Made by a program: the position numbers and the translations under genes. A DNA stretch of 64,000 bases, taken from Enhygromyxa salina (GTDB taxonomy: Bacteria; Myxococcota_A; Polyangia; Nannocystales; Nannocystaceae). The DNA lies in assembly GCF_002994615.1 (NCBI RefSeq), contig NZ_PVNK01000005.1:1-64000 (forward strand), read 5' to 3'. A model generated the notes under the pieces. That model was given only the letters and a program-made list of their open reading frames with translations, was not told the origin of the DNA and searched no databases. This document shows, in pieces, positions 1 through 10,461 of this stretch (positions within the stretch are counted from its first letter, which is position 1; each line of letters begins with the position of its first letter).

Positions 1-297
1 CCGGCCGTCAGCTACGGCGCCACGCACGGCCGCAAGCGGCCGGTCGCTCGTTCCTCGCTCGGTGGGCTGGTATGAGCTTCGCCGTCGTTTGCGTGGCCCC
101 CTAAAAGGGGGCTCTCTTGACCCCCCCGGCCGTCAGCTACGGCGCCACGCACGGCCGCAAGCGGCCGGTCGCTCGTTCCTCGCTCGGTGGGCTGGTATGA
201 GCTTCGCCGTCGTTTGCGTGGCCCCCTAAAAGGGGGCTCTCTTGACCCCCCCCGGCCGTCAGCTACGGCGCCACGCACGGCCGCAAGCGGCCGGTCT
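1..297. repeat. Tandem repeat, about 125-bp unit, 2.4 copies
   Basis: A unit of about 125 bp is present twice in full and a third time in part. Copies begin near 1, 126 and 252, and the third stops at about 295. Each full unit contains a small hairpin (CCCCCTAAAAGGGGG) followed by a run of C whose length differs between copies (7 then 8). The array is cut by the left edge of the window, so total copy number is unknown. No convincing gene lies in it. It sits downstream of the lycopene cyclase stop codon. Confidence 0.9.
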
Positions 298-308
298 CAG
301 GTTTCTTG

Positions 309-1580
309 CTAGCGTTCGAGTCCCGCGAAGCCTCGCAGCATTCGTAGGCCGCGGCGACCGAGCAGGGCCGAGGACAGGCGCCCGCGGATCGGTCGAGAGG
401 TCGAGGCGTAGTAGCGCAGCATCGTGGCCATCAGCTCGGTCGTCGGGCCGCTCGCGGACACGAACCCGCGCCAGCAGTGCTCGGGCAGGTCGAAGAACTC
501 GGCGAAGAAGCGATCGGTCCCGGCCCGATCGAGCTCAGCGATCACCTCGAGGCCGAAGCTGTAGAGCCGCCACGCGCGGACCTCCTCGGGCGTCCAGATC
601 GCCTGCCAGATCCGCCGACTGGGCCCGCCAGGGCCGACCCAGTCGGCGAGCTCGCGGGCGATCGCGTCGGCGACCCGCTCGCGGCGGCGCAGGACGTTGG
701 TCAGCAGGTAGCCCGTCGCCGGGTGAACCATCGAGGCCGCGCCTCCGTAGGCCAAGGTCCGCTGATCCCCGCGGGGCAAGGGCGCGCCCATCGGGATGAC
801 GCAGCGCTCGACCTCCTGCGGCCGCCCGGCGAGGGTGAGCGCGCCCGAGCGCTCGAGTCGCCGATGCAGGCGCGCGCGCAGAGCCGGAAAATAGTCCGCG
901 GGCGCGCGGCCGAGCCGGGCCGCGAGCACGGTCTCTTCGACGAACAAACGATCGTCACCAAGTGGCATCGCATAGAGAAAGGTCGGGGGCAGCTCCTCTG
1001 CGGCCTCCCGCGGCCCGCTGGAGGTCCAGTCCATGAAGGTCATCGGGTCCTCCCGATGCACAGGGTGCCCGCCCTCGACCGCCCACAGCTCGCCCCAGGC
1101 AACCTGGTAGTACGGCGCCCCGCCCGGCTCGCGCGCGACGAAGGGCGAAGCGTGCCCGCTCGCGTCGACGACCAGGCGCGCGCGCAGGCACGTGGTGTCT
1201 TCGCAGCGCAGCTCGACGCCCTCGTCGTCGTGGCTGATCTCGGCCAGCCTGTTCGTCTCAATTCGGACGCCCGCGGCCTCGCAGCGGGCGAGGAGCTCGA
1301 GCTGCCAGCGGCGAGCATCGAGCAGCGCGTAGCCCCGATCCAACACGCGCGGGCCTCCAGCGAAGCGGGCCTCGGCCCGGGCCCAGCGCCGGGCGAGGAA
1401 GCCCTCGACCCCGAGCTCGATCGCGTCGTCGAGCCACAGCGCGTAGTTGGGGATCCAGGCAGCGCGAGGATCCGGCGCGAGGATGCCAACCCGCACGCCT
1501 CGCGCGACGCAGCTGTCCGCGAGTGCCAGGGCGGCCGGCCCCGCGCCGACGATCCAAAGCTGCGTCGCGTCGGCGGGCAC
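309..1580 (-). CDS. crtL: Lycopene beta-cyclase, CrtL-type flavoprotein
   Basis: Predicted to cyclise the ends of lycopene in carotenoid synthesis. From the chosen start the protein has 423 residues: an N-terminal Rossmann dinucleotide fold (GAGPAA at 12-17), the cyclase motif FVEET at about 213-217 inside the typical 'FLYAMP...EET' block, and near the C-terminus the family signature 'PMGAPLP...GGAASMVHPATGY'. This matches the plant/cyanobacterial CrtL type rather than the short CrtY or heterodimeric types. The open frame runs back to an ATG at 1670, but that would overlap the start of the divergent gene at 1662, which has a strong ribosome site; I therefore prefer the GTG at 1580, two residues before the fold begins. 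No other carotenoid gene is visible nearby. Confidence 0.85.
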   Translation of the reverse strand: MPADATQLWIVGAGPAALALADSCVARGVRVGILAPDPRAAWIPNYALWLDDAIELGVEGFLARRWARAEARFAGGPRVLDRGYALLDARRWQLELLARCEAAGVRIETNRLAEISHDDEGVELRCEDTTCLRARLVVDASGHASPFVAREPGGAPYYQVAWGELWAVEGGHPVHREDPMTFMDWTSSGPREAAEELPPTFLYAMPLGDDRLFVEETVLAARLGRAPADYFPALRARLHRRLERSGALTLAGRPQEVERCVIPMGAPLPRGDQRTLAYGGAASMVHPATGYLLTNVLRRRERVADAIARELADWVGPGGPSRRIWQAIWTPEEVRAWRLYSFGLEVIAELDRAGTDRFFAEFFDLPEHCWRGFVSASGPTTELMATMLRYYASTSRPIRGRLSSALLGRRGLRMLRGFAGLER

Positions 1581-1661
1581 CGCACGAGGGTGGACCGCAG
1601 GAGACGGCGGCGCAAGGCGCGATGACTTGTCCTCAGCAGCCACGGAGGGGAGAGTTGTCCC

Positions 1662-3356
1662 ATGATCCACGTTCGTGTAGCCCGAAGCTGTCTCCTGCTC
1701 GGCGCCGCCGCGCTCGGGCTCGCGTGTGGGCGCGACGACGAGCCCCGCGAGGACCCGGGCTCAGGCGACCCCGCGGCCAGCCCCAGCGAGTCGGACGGAG
1801 ACGAGCCCGAGCCCGAGCCTCCCTACGATCCTCTCGCCACGGCCCGCGCCGCGCTCGGCAAGCTCGACAACCTCGAGGCCACGATCCCGCCGCAGTGCTA
1901 CACGAAGACCGACGGCCACGCGAACCCCTGCTGGGTCTGCCACGCGCCCTCGCGCTTCCCCAACGCGATGGTCGACTGGGATCTGCAGCGCACCTACGAC
2001 TTCTCGGACGAGGCCAAGACCAACTACTGGACCAACCTGTTCGAGGATCGCCGCGCGGCCGTGGCCGCGATCACCAACGCCGAGATCCTCGCGTGGATCC
2101 AGGCCGACAACTACACGCCGCTGCGCGAGGCGATCGACGCCCTGCCCGTCGACGACTACCGCGGCTACCGCCCGGACCTCGACTTCGCCGCGGGCTTCGA
2201 CGAGGCCGGCTTCGCCCGCGACGGCAGCCACTGGCGAGCGTTCCGCTACAAGCCCTTCGCGGGCGCGTTCTGGCCGACCAACGGCAGCACCGACGACGTC
2301 ATGATCCGCCTGCCTCCGGCCCTGCGCCGCGACGCCGACGGCCGCGAGTCGCCCGCGGTCTACCGGGCCAACCTCGCGATCCTCGAGGCCAGCCTCGCGA
2401 CCGACCCGCGCACGCCCGACGCCACGCTGCGCTGGCCGATCGAGCCGATTGACGAGCGCGCGGCCAACATCGACCTCGACGGCGATGGCGAGCTCGAGCC
2501 CGAGGTCACTGTCATCGTCGGCCTGCCCCCGCGCTTCGCCGGAGCGGCCGCGGACATGCCCGTGCGCCGGGGCCTGTACCCCGAGGGCACCGAATTCCTC
2601 CACTCGGTCCGCTACCTCGATCCCGAGGGGGGCGTGGCCACGCGCATGAAGGAGCTGCGCTACAGCAGGCGCTTTGCGACCCTGTCCGACGCCCGGCTCC
2701 GCGCCGCCTACGGCCGCGAGGACGAGGAGCGGAGCGAGGGCGGCCTCCCGATCTTCGCCGGCTCGCCCCTGACAGGCCTGCGCAATTCCTACGGCTGGGT
2801 GCTCCAGGGCTTCATCGAGGATCGGCGCGGCCGGCTCCGGGTCCAGACCGAGGAGGAGACCTACTTCTGCATGGGGTGCCACAGCAACCTCGGGGTCACC
2901 GCCGACCAGAGCTTCGCGTTCCCGCGCAAGCTCCCCGGCCAGGCGGGCTGGGGCTACCAGGACATCCGCGGGATGCCCGACGCGCCCCAGGTCGGGCACG
3001 CGCGCGGCGAGATCGCTACCTACCTCGAGCGCGCCGAGGCCGGCGACGAGTTCCGCGGCAACCTCGAGATGCGTTCACGCTGGTTCACCGACGAGGGCGC
3101 CGTCGACGAGGCCGCCCTCGCGGCCGCCCCCGACATCGCCGCGATCCTCACGCCCTCGCCCGAGCGCGCCCTGCTCCTCAACAAGGCCTACCTCGTCATC
3201 GTCCGTGAGCAGAGCTTCACTCGCGGCCGCGACCCCGTCGTCGCCCCGCTGACGAACGTCCACAGCCACATCACCGAGCCCTCGACCGGCCTCCAGGCCC
3301 ACGAGCGCGTCTACCTCGACGGCAGCTTGCGCCTGGCCTGGCCTGAAGGCCTGTGA
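1662..3356 (+). CDS. Diheme cytochrome c-like lipoprotein
   Basis: A 564-residue exported lipoprotein: a hydrophobic signal peptide ends in the lipobox LGLAC (C22) and is followed by an acidic, proline-rich linker. Two CxxCH haem-binding motifs are visible, CWVCH at 90-94 and CMGCH at 403-407, so two c-type haems are expected. I do not recognise a named enzyme family in the large region between them. A strong Shine-Dalgarno-like sequence, GGAGGGGAG, lies about 10 bases before the ATG and fixes the start. The gene is divergent from the lycopene cyclase and convergent with the propeller lipoprotein downstream, from which it is separated by only 5 bases. A role in periplasmic or outer-membrane electron transfer is inferred. 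Confidence 0.75.
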   Translation: MIHVRVARSCLLLGAAALGLACGRDDEPREDPGSGDPAASPSESDGDEPEPEPPYDPLATARAALGKLDNLEATIPPQCYTKTDGHANPCWVCHAPSRFPNAMVDWDLQRTYDFSDEAKTNYWTNLFEDRRAAVAAITNAEILAWIQADNYTPLREAIDALPVDDYRGYRPDLDFAAGFDEAGFARDGSHWRAFRYKPFAGAFWPTNGSTDDVMIRLPPALRRDADGRESPAVYRANLAILEASLATDPRTPDATLRWPIEPIDERAANIDLDGDGELEPEVTVIVGLPPRFAGAAADMPVRRGLYPEGTEFLHSVRYLDPEGGVATRMKELRYSRRFATLSDARLRAAYGREDEERSEGGLPIFAGSPLTGLRNSYGWVLQGFIEDRRGRLRVQTEEETYFCMGCHSNLGVTADQSFAFPRKLPGQAGWGYQDIRGMPDAPQVGHARGEIATYLERAEAGDEFRGNLEMRSRWFTDEGAVDEAALAAAPDIAAILTPSPERALLLNKAYLVIVREQSFTRGRDPVVAPLTNVHSHITEPSTGLQAHERVYLDGSLRLAWPEGL

Positions 3357-3361
3357 AGGCC

Positions 3362-4750
3362 TCAGCCGCTCGGGGTTCCGGCGTTGCTCAGCGCGAACCC
3401 GGTCATGTCGGAGTAGGTGTAGGCACCGACCAGGCCGTCGTACATCCAAAACTGCCCCGTCTCCGGGTCGATCTTGCTGGCGTTCGAGCCGAACGCCACC
3501 GCCCAGACGTAGCCCTCGAAGTCGATGCTGATGCCGTAGGCCCCGCCCGCGGGCCAGCTCTTCTCGACCTGCAAGGTGTCGCGGTTGACCCCGATCACGC
3601 CCTGGTTGCCGCTCGACGCCTGCCACAGCAGCCCGTCCTCGCCGACGTCCGCCATGCAGCCGGTGTAGCCGCCGGTCATGGCCGTGGTCCACTCCTCGGT
3701 CTGGGGATCGAAGCGGGCGACGTAGTTGCGGCACAGCCAGACCATGCCGTCTTCGTCGACGGTCATGCCGTACCACGAGGCATCGTTGGGCGTGTCGTAG
3801 ATCGTGTAGGTCATGTCCTCGCGGACGACCTTGATCAGCTTGCCGCTGCTGCCCAGCTGTGAGCCCCAGAAGTTGCCGTCGCCGTCGACGGCCCCGCCGT
3901 AGATGCCGTAGAAGCTCGCGGCCAGGCCGTCGCCGCCGGTCGGGACCGCGATCATCTCTTTGGTCGCGCCGTCGTCACCGTCGAGCACGTAGATGTCGAT
4001 GGTCCCGTTGTTGTTGGTCCCCGCGGTCCACAGCTCCTCGTTCTCCCACTGGCAGGTGCCCTCGTTGAACTCGCCCGGGCCCCAGGCCGCCGGGCGCTGG
4101 GACTGGTAGTCCATCGGCTTGTGCCACGCGACGCACTCTTCCTCGCCCCACGGCAGGTAGGCCGAGCTGTTGGAGGTCTGGATGCCGGGCATGCCGTTGG
4201 ACTCCTCGCAGAAGCTCTCGTCGGCGTAGATCTTGGTCACGCCGCCGTTGCGACTGGCGACCGCGACGTGGCCCGAGAGGCTGACCGAGGTCCGCGAGGG
4301 GCTGCCCGCACCGTCGGGCCGGACCTGGTAGCGACCGACCTCGGTCACGGTCTTGGTGTCGATCTTGGAGATCGTGCCCTGGGTGCTGTTGGCGGCCCAC
4401 AGGTACGACCACTCCGGATCGTCGTTCCCGCCGCCGCCACCACCACAGTTGTTGCCGCCGTCGGGGACCGAGAGGGTGTCCCACTTGTTGGACCCGCTGC
4501 CCTCGCTGCCGTCGTCGCCGTCGCCGTCGCCCGGATCGGTGTCACCGTCGCCATCGCCGGGGCTCGTGTCGCCGTCGCCGTCGCCGTCGCCGTTTTTGGT
4601 GTCCATGCCCTCGGCGTTGTCGCCCCCGCTGCCCCCGGTGTCGCCGAGCGAGACGATCCCGCCCTCGCTGGAGGTCGGTCCGGAGTCGTCGCCGCACGCG
4701 GTGATGAGAAACAGGCTCGTGCTCACTAGGGTCAATACGGACTTGGTCAT
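3362..4750 (-). CDS. Lipoprotein with GDGD linker and streptogramin-lyase-like beta-propeller
   Basis: A 462-residue lipoprotein. The frame stays open to 4882, but the ATG at 4750 gives a clean signal peptide with lipobox LITAC (C19), so it is the preferred start. A low-complexity linker of GDGDGD and TSPGDGDGD units follows (about residues 50-85), then a Gly-rich Cys-containing segment, then repeated short blades of the kind seen in virginiamycin B lyase/NHL propellers (for example 'LWAANSTQGTISKID', 'GISIDFEGYVWAVAFG'). Enzyme activity is not implied; such propellers in exported lipoproteins are often binding scaffolds. The same linker style occurs in three other lipoproteins of this window. 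Confidence 0.8.
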   Translation of the reverse strand: MTKSVLTLVSTSLFLITACGDDSGPTSSEGGIVSLGDTGGSGGDNAEGMDTKNGDGDGDGDTSPGDGDGDTDPGDGDGDDGSEGSGSNKWDTLSVPDGGNNCGGGGGGNDDPEWSYLWAANSTQGTISKIDTKTVTEVGRYQVRPDGAGSPSRTSVSLSGHVAVASRNGGVTKIYADESFCEESNGMPGIQTSNSSAYLPWGEEECVAWHKPMDYQSQRPAAWGPGEFNEGTCQWENEELWTAGTNNNGTIDIYVLDGDDGATKEMIAVPTGGDGLAASFYGIYGGAVDGDGNFWGSQLGSSGKLIKVVREDMTYTIYDTPNDASWYGMTVDEDGMVWLCRNYVARFDPQTEEWTTAMTGGYTGCMADVGEDGLLWQASSGNQGVIGVNRDTLQVEKSWPAGGAYGISIDFEGYVWAVAFGSNASKIDPETGQFWMYDGLVGAYTYSDMTGFALSNAGTPSG

Positions 4751-5497
4751 GGCCACTCGGAGAAGTGTATGGCGATCGCGAGCGAGGTCCAACACCTCCC
4801 GCTTCGGCTCGCGAAAACCGCGACAACCCCGAAAACCCCGAAAACCCCCGGCTCGGATCCAGCAATTTCCACGCGCGACCACCCGCGACCATGACCGAGA
4901 GCGACGACGGTGCGCGCGAATTCGGCCTCACCGTGCCTGGCCGTCGAAGGTTGGGCGCCTGCGCGCGCCTGCGCGATCGAGTCGACCCGCGACGAGGACC
5001 CGCGAGGGGTCGGCGCGCTGTTGCCCGCGCGTTCGCGCGACCCGAACTCCGCGCAGGCGCGCTCGCTTTGTCAGGCCGAGTCCACGAGACCGACGAGGCC
5101 CCCTTTCGCATGAGCTCTCAGCTGCGCATCGACTCGCGCCTCGACGACGAGTTCGTTGGGGCCGGGTGGCTCGTCAGCCCGCGCGCGCTCAGGTCATCGC
5201 GCCGGTCGACGAGCGAGCTGGCGTCGGCGAGCGGGCGATCCTCCGCGATCCAACCAGCTCGGTCTTGGCCATGATCACCCCCGCGATCTAGCCGCCAGCC
5301 CCCGCAAATGTCGGTGTGAGCACGGGCACCCGTGGGCTGCGCAGGGCGAAGTGAGCTGCGCAGCGGCGATCCGCGCCGCTTTGTGCGGCCTCCCAGACCC
5401 GTCTGCGGGGACCTCGCTGGACCTGGCCCCTGCTTTTCGCTAGGAGACGCCAACGGACTCGGGCCCCGACCGGGGCGCCGAAGCCGAAGCCAAAGCC
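4751..5497. other. Gene-poor stretch between divergent genes
   Basis: About 750 bp with no gene I can support. It contains short direct repeats of CCGAAAACCC around 4811-4850. Around 5110-5290 two plus-strand frames look weakly coding in succession, first from the ATG at 5110 and then ending at 5291, which could be a decayed small gene, but neither has a recognisable domain. Promoters for the two flanking divergent genes should lie here; none could be assigned with confidence. Confidence 0.5.
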
Positions 5498-6544
<1,047 letters not shown>

Positions 6545-6578
6545 TCGGCGTCGCTCGTGTCCGTGGCGCGCGGCGGGC

Positions 6579-6584
6579 TACACT
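6579..6584 (+). promoter_or_regulatory. Candidate -10 element for a leaderless transcript
   Basis: TACACT ends seven bases before the ATG of the lipoprotein gene at 6592. No ribosome site fits between them, so a transcript starting about seven bases after this hexamer would begin at or next to the start codon. No good -35 is seen. Confidence 0.4.
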
Positions 6585-6591
6585 CGCCCGC

Positions 6592-8253
6592 ATGCGTCGC
6601 CTCTACTTGCCTTGCTCACTCCTGCTCCTCGCTGCGTGCGGCGACAGTGCCGCCGATGACGGCGGGAGCCCACTCAGCGGCGTCTCGGCCGATGCCACGT
6701 CGATGGCCGGGAGCGACTCCGGCGACGGCGACGGCGACTCCGACTCCGGCGACGGCGACGGCGACTCTGGCGACGGGGATGGCGACCCCGGCGACGGCGA
6801 CGGCGACGACGACGGCGACGACACCAGCGGCATCAAGTTCGACATGGCCGCGCTGCCCGACGGCGGCGGCGACACGGGCGAGGACGGGCCGATCATCCCG
6901 GAGACCTGCGACCAGGCGGCCGCCGGCTCGACCACCGTCGGCTGCCTGTTCTACGCCGTCGACCTCGACCAAAACGGCACGCTCGAGTACGACCAGTACG
7001 CGGTCGCGGTGTCCAACGTCCAGCTCGACACCCCGGCCACGGTCACCGTCGAGAAGAAGAACGGCAACAACTGGGAGATCGTGGCCGGGCCGGTGATCGT
7101 CGATCCCCTCGATCTCTACGCCTTCCCCCTGCCCGACAACCACCACCAAGGCAGCGGGGTCAAGGCCGACGGCAGCTACCGCGTCAGCTCCGACGTCCCG
7201 ATCATCGCCTACCAGTTCAACCCGATGATCCAGGGCGCGGCGAGCTCGGACGCCTCGATGCTCTACCCAGTCGCGAGCTGGGACTACTACAACCAGGTCA
7301 TCCACTGGGGCGAGGGCTACGGCCGCGGCTACGTGACGATCGTCGCCGCCGAGGACGGCACCGTCGTCGAGGTCACGCCCGTGGTCGCGACCGAGGCGGG
7401 CCCCGGGGTCCCGTCCGGGAGCCCCAACGTGCCCTTCGAGGTCATGCTCGCCGAGGGCGAGATCGCCGAGGTCATGGTCGCCACGCAGCACACCCAGCTG
7501 ACCGGGACCAAGGTCGTGTCCGACGAGGACCACCCGATCGCGGTGTTCTCGGGCCACGAGTGCGCGTGGATCCCTTTGGGTGAGGTCGCCTGCGACCACA
7601 TCGAGGACCAGCTCTCGGGCGTGCGCCTGTGGGGTCAGAACTTCGCGGCTGGCCGCGTGCCGGTCCGCTGGCCCGACGCGCCCGAGGCCTCACTGTGGCA
7701 GATCTTCGCCAGCGAAGACGGCACCACCGTCACGATCACCGCCGCCCCCGAGGTCACCGGCCTCCCGATGACGCCCGCGGTGCTCAACCAGGGTGAGACC
7801 CTCGAGTTCTTCGCGGCCGGGACCCCCGAGCACCCCGGCGACCTGCTCGTCGAGGCCGACAAGCCGATCGCCGTGGCCAATTACATGACCGGCTTCGGCA
7901 ACCTGCCCGAGGGCAACCAGGGCGATCCGGCGATGGTCCAGCTCGCGCCCTTCGAGCAGTTCCTGCCCCGCTACGTCGTGCTGGTGCCCGATCAGTGGAT
8001 CAACGACGTGCTCGTCGTGACCCAGCCGATCGGCGCCGAGGTCACCGTCGACGGCGTCGCGATCCCGCCCGACCAGTACCTGGAGTTCGGCGGCGACTGG
8101 GAGGCCGCGCGCTACACCGTGCCCGACGGCGTCCACCAGCTCGAGGGCACCGAGCCCTTCTCCGTCGTCGTCGTCGGCTTCGACGGGGCCGACAGCTACG
8201 CCTACCTCGGCGGCTCGAGCACCGGCAAGATCAACCCCGCGCCCCAGGGCTGA
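6592..8253 (+). CDS. Lipoprotein with GDGD linker and IgGFc-binding-protein N-terminal-like domain
   Basis: A 553-residue exported lipoprotein with lipobox LLAAC (C16), a long linker of SGDGDGD units (about residues 40-80), and then a domain resembling the N-terminal region of IgGFc-binding proteins: 'GCLFYAVDLDQNG', 'YAVAVSNVQ', 'YRVSSDVPIIAYQFNP' and 'DASMLYPVASWD' occur in the expected order. Although named after a mucus protein, the domain is common on myxobacterial surfaces and its ligand there is unknown. A paralogue with a different middle region lies at 24320-26191. The gene follows lgt by about 50 bases but probably has its own promoter. Confidence 0.8.
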   Translation: MRRLYLPCSLLLLAACGDSAADDGGSPLSGVSADATSMAGSDSGDGDGDSDSGDGDGDSGDGDGDPGDGDGDDDGDDTSGIKFDMAALPDGGGDTGEDGPIIPETCDQAAAGSTTVGCLFYAVDLDQNGTLEYDQYAVAVSNVQLDTPATVTVEKKNGNNWEIVAGPVIVDPLDLYAFPLPDNHHQGSGVKADGSYRVSSDVPIIAYQFNPMIQGAASSDASMLYPVASWDYYNQVIHWGEGYGRGYVTIVAAEDGTVVEVTPVVATEAGPGVPSGSPNVPFEVMLAEGEIAEVMVATQHTQLTGTKVVSDEDHPIAVFSGHECAWIPLGEVACDHIEDQLSGVRLWGQNFAAGRVPVRWPDAPEASLWQIFASEDGTTVTITAAPEVTGLPMTPAVLNQGETLEFFAAGTPEHPGDLLVEADKPIAVANYMTGFGNLPEGNQGDPAMVQLAPFEQFLPRYVVLVPDQWINDVLVVTQPIGAEVTVDGVAIPPDQYLEFGGDWEAARYTVPDGVHQLEGTEPFSVVVVGFDGADSYAYLGGSSTGKINPAPQG

Positions 8254-8255
8254 GC

Positions 8256-8873
8256 TCAGGGGCTGAAGGTGTCGGTCACGTCGGGCGGGTCGGCGGTCAC
8301 GTTGCCCGTGACGGAGGTCGCAGCGATCATCGTCGCAACCACGTCGAGGATCACGGCCGCGCCGTCGAGGTAGACCAGGTGCACACGCAGCAGCCCCGGG
8401 TCCTGATCGACGATCGTCTGCATCACGGTCGCGGTCGCCGAGATCACCGTGGTCCGGACCTGCCAGGTCGCGCAGGTCTTGGCGTAGAGGTTGCTCGCCG
8501 AGTCGAAGGTCTCGGTCTGCCACACGCGCTCGGCCGAGGTCTGCGGCGACAGCGGCCAGTCCGGACGCGAGCCCGCCGGAGCCGGGTTGAACAGGTTCTG
8601 GATGTCGATCTCCTTCTTGCCGGTCGCGGTCCCGACGTCGATCCAGGCCTTGTAGCGCGCGGCCATCGTCGCGACCGGTGAGCCGGCGACGTCGGTGACC
8701 ACGAGCTCGTAGCCGCTGAACTGCCGGTCGGTGCCCGGCGCGTAGTCAACGAACTGGACGCTGCCGGGGCCGGCGTGGGTCGCGACGAACTCGAATTCTG
8801 TGGCCTCGCTCGCGGAGTCGCCAGCGTCGCCAATTACAATATCTGTCTGGGTCTTACCTTGATGAGTCGGCAT
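8256..8873 (-). CDS. Protein of unknown function
   Basis: A 205-residue protein that I do not recognise. The frame remains open upstream to 9086, but codon content there is not coding-like; the ATG at 8873 is the most plausible start. There is no signal peptide or membrane segment. The first part ('TDIVIGDAGDSASEATEFEFVA') and the middle ('VQFVDYAPGTDRQFSGYELVV') look like beta-rich globular sequence, and a single Cys occurs at about residue 130. The gene is convergent with the lipoprotein gene ending at 8253, with only two bases between. The 265 bp upstream contain no gene. Confidence 0.6.
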   Translation of the reverse strand: MPTHQGKTQTDIVIGDAGDSASEATEFEFVATHAGPGSVQFVDYAPGTDRQFSGYELVVTDVAGSPVATMAARYKAWIDVGTATGKKEIDIQNLFNPAPAGSRPDWPLSPQTSAERVWQTETFDSASNLYAKTCATWQVRTTVISATATVMQTIVDQDPGLLRVHLVYLDGAAVILDVVATMIAATSVTGNVTADPPDVTDTFSP

Positions 8874-9138
8874 CGTGTTCTCGTCTACTAGTTGGTGCCC
8901 GGCGCGACTGATCCCGTTATTAAAATCTCTTGTCGTCCGCGCATATCGTTCGCTGCCAGCGCCCAGACGGCCTCCGAGGGCCTGTGGGCCCGAGCGAAGC
9001 GAGGGTATCGGGCCCAAGGCCCGAGTCAGGAGACGATGAAGAGTGTACACACATACTCGCACTGTACTCTCGTGCAGGCGCGTCACTTGACGGACTAGCA
9101 GTGGGCCCCGAAGCTCGGCTGGCGACTCCCCTGCCCCG

Positions 9139-10437
9139 ATGTCTTCGACGATCCGACTCGATCCAACCCGGCTGGCCTCGGCCTACGCCCAGGTCCGCTC
9201 GCTCACCGAGGCCCTCGCGGCCCCGCTCGGGCCCGAGGACCAGTGCGTCCAGTCGATGCCCGACACCAGCCCGACCAAGTGGCACCTGGCCCACACGAGC
9301 TGGTTCTTCGAGACCTTCGTGCTCGACGGCCCGGGCTACGTCCGCTACCGCGAGGGCTGGGACTTCCTGTTCAACAGCTACTACCAGACCGTCGGCACCA
9401 TGCACGCGCGGCCGCGTCGGGGCCTGCTGTCGCGGCCGACCGTGCCCGAGATCCTCGCCTACCGCCGCGCGGTCGATGCCCGGGTCGTCGCCGCGCTGCC
9501 GAGCTTGCCCGCCGACAAGCGCGCGCTCGTCGAGCTCGGGCTTCACCACGAGCAGCAACACCAAGAGCTGATCCTGACCGACATCAAGCACGTGCTCTCG
9601 TGCAACCCGCTCGCGCCCGCGTACCGCGACCCGGGCCGGGAGGCCCACCCCGCCGAGGCGCCCGCGCTGCGCTGGGTCGAGGATCCGGGCGGCCTCGTCG
9701 AGCTCGGGCGCGATCAGGGCGCGTCCGCCGACGCGTTCGGCTTTGACAACGAGGGCCCGCGGCACAAGCGGTGGCTCGAGCCCTTCGCCCTCGCGAGCCG
9801 GCTCGTGACCTGCGCCGAGTACCTCGCGTTCATGAACGACGACGGCTACGCGCGCCCGGAGCTGTGGTTGTCCGAGGGCTGGGACGTCATCCTGCGCGAG
9901 GGCTGGCGCGCGCCGAGCTACTGGCGGCCGCCGGAGCCCGGCGAGGCCTGGACGGTGTTCACCCTCGACGGCGTCCGCGAGCTCGACCTCGCCGCGCCCG
10001 TCTGCCACCTGAGCTACTACGAGGCCGACGCCTTCGCGCGCTGGTCCGGCGCCCGCCTGCCGAGCGAGGCCGAGTGGGAGCAGGTCGCGGGTGAGCTCGA
10101 GGTCGCGGGCAACCTCCTGCCGACCTCCCCAAAGGCGCTCGCGCGCGCCTCGCTGCACCCCGAAGCCGCCCGCGCGAGCGCCGACTCGAGCGGGCTCGCG
10201 CAGCTCTTCGGTGACGTCTGGGAGTGGACCGCGAGCCCCTACTCGCCCTACCCCGGCTACCGCCCGCCGCCGGGCGCGGTCGGGGAGTACAACGGCAAGT
10301 TCATGTGCAACCAAATGGTGCTGCGCGGGGGCTCCTGTGCGACGCCAGCCAACCACGTACGCCCCGGATATCGCAATTTCTTCGCCGCGCCGAGCCGCTG
10401 GCAATTCTCCGGACTGCGCCTCGCCAAAGATCTCTAG
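9139..10437 (+). CDS. egtB: Ergothioneine biosynthesis sulfoxide synthase EgtB
   Basis: EgtB is the non-haem iron enzyme that joins hercynine to a thiol (gamma-glutamylcysteine or cysteine) with oxygen on the way to ergothioneine. The 432-residue protein has the DinB-like N-terminal domain with 'WHLAHTSWFFETF' (H49, H52 region) and the metal-binding HHEQQHQE at 136-143, followed by the formylglycine-generating-enzyme-like domain with 'RLPSEAEWE' and the C-terminal family motif 'RNFFAAPSRWQFSGLRLA'. No egtD methyltransferase or other ergothioneine gene is in this window, so the partner must be elsewhere. Which thiol donor is used cannot be read from the sequence here. Confidence 0.92.
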   Translation: MSSTIRLDPTRLASAYAQVRSLTEALAAPLGPEDQCVQSMPDTSPTKWHLAHTSWFFETFVLDGPGYVRYREGWDFLFNSYYQTVGTMHARPRRGLLSRPTVPEILAYRRAVDARVVAALPSLPADKRALVELGLHHEQQHQELILTDIKHVLSCNPLAPAYRDPGREAHPAEAPALRWVEDPGGLVELGRDQGASADAFGFDNEGPRHKRWLEPFALASRLVTCAEYLAFMNDDGYARPELWLSEGWDVILREGWRAPSYWRPPEPGEAWTVFTLDGVRELDLAAPVCHLSYYEADAFARWSGARLPSEAEWEQVAGELEVAGNLLPTSPKALARASLHPEAARASADSSGLAQLFGDVWEWTASPYSPYPGYRPPPGAVGEYNGKFMCNQMVLRGGSCATPANHVRPGYRNFFAAPSRWQFSGLRLAKDL

Positions 10438-10461
10438 CGCTGCAAAGGCCTACCTTCAGGC

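Noticed and set aside
12-278. 88-residue frame in the 125-bp repeat
   Set aside because: It only translates the tandem repeat and has no ribosome site or domain.
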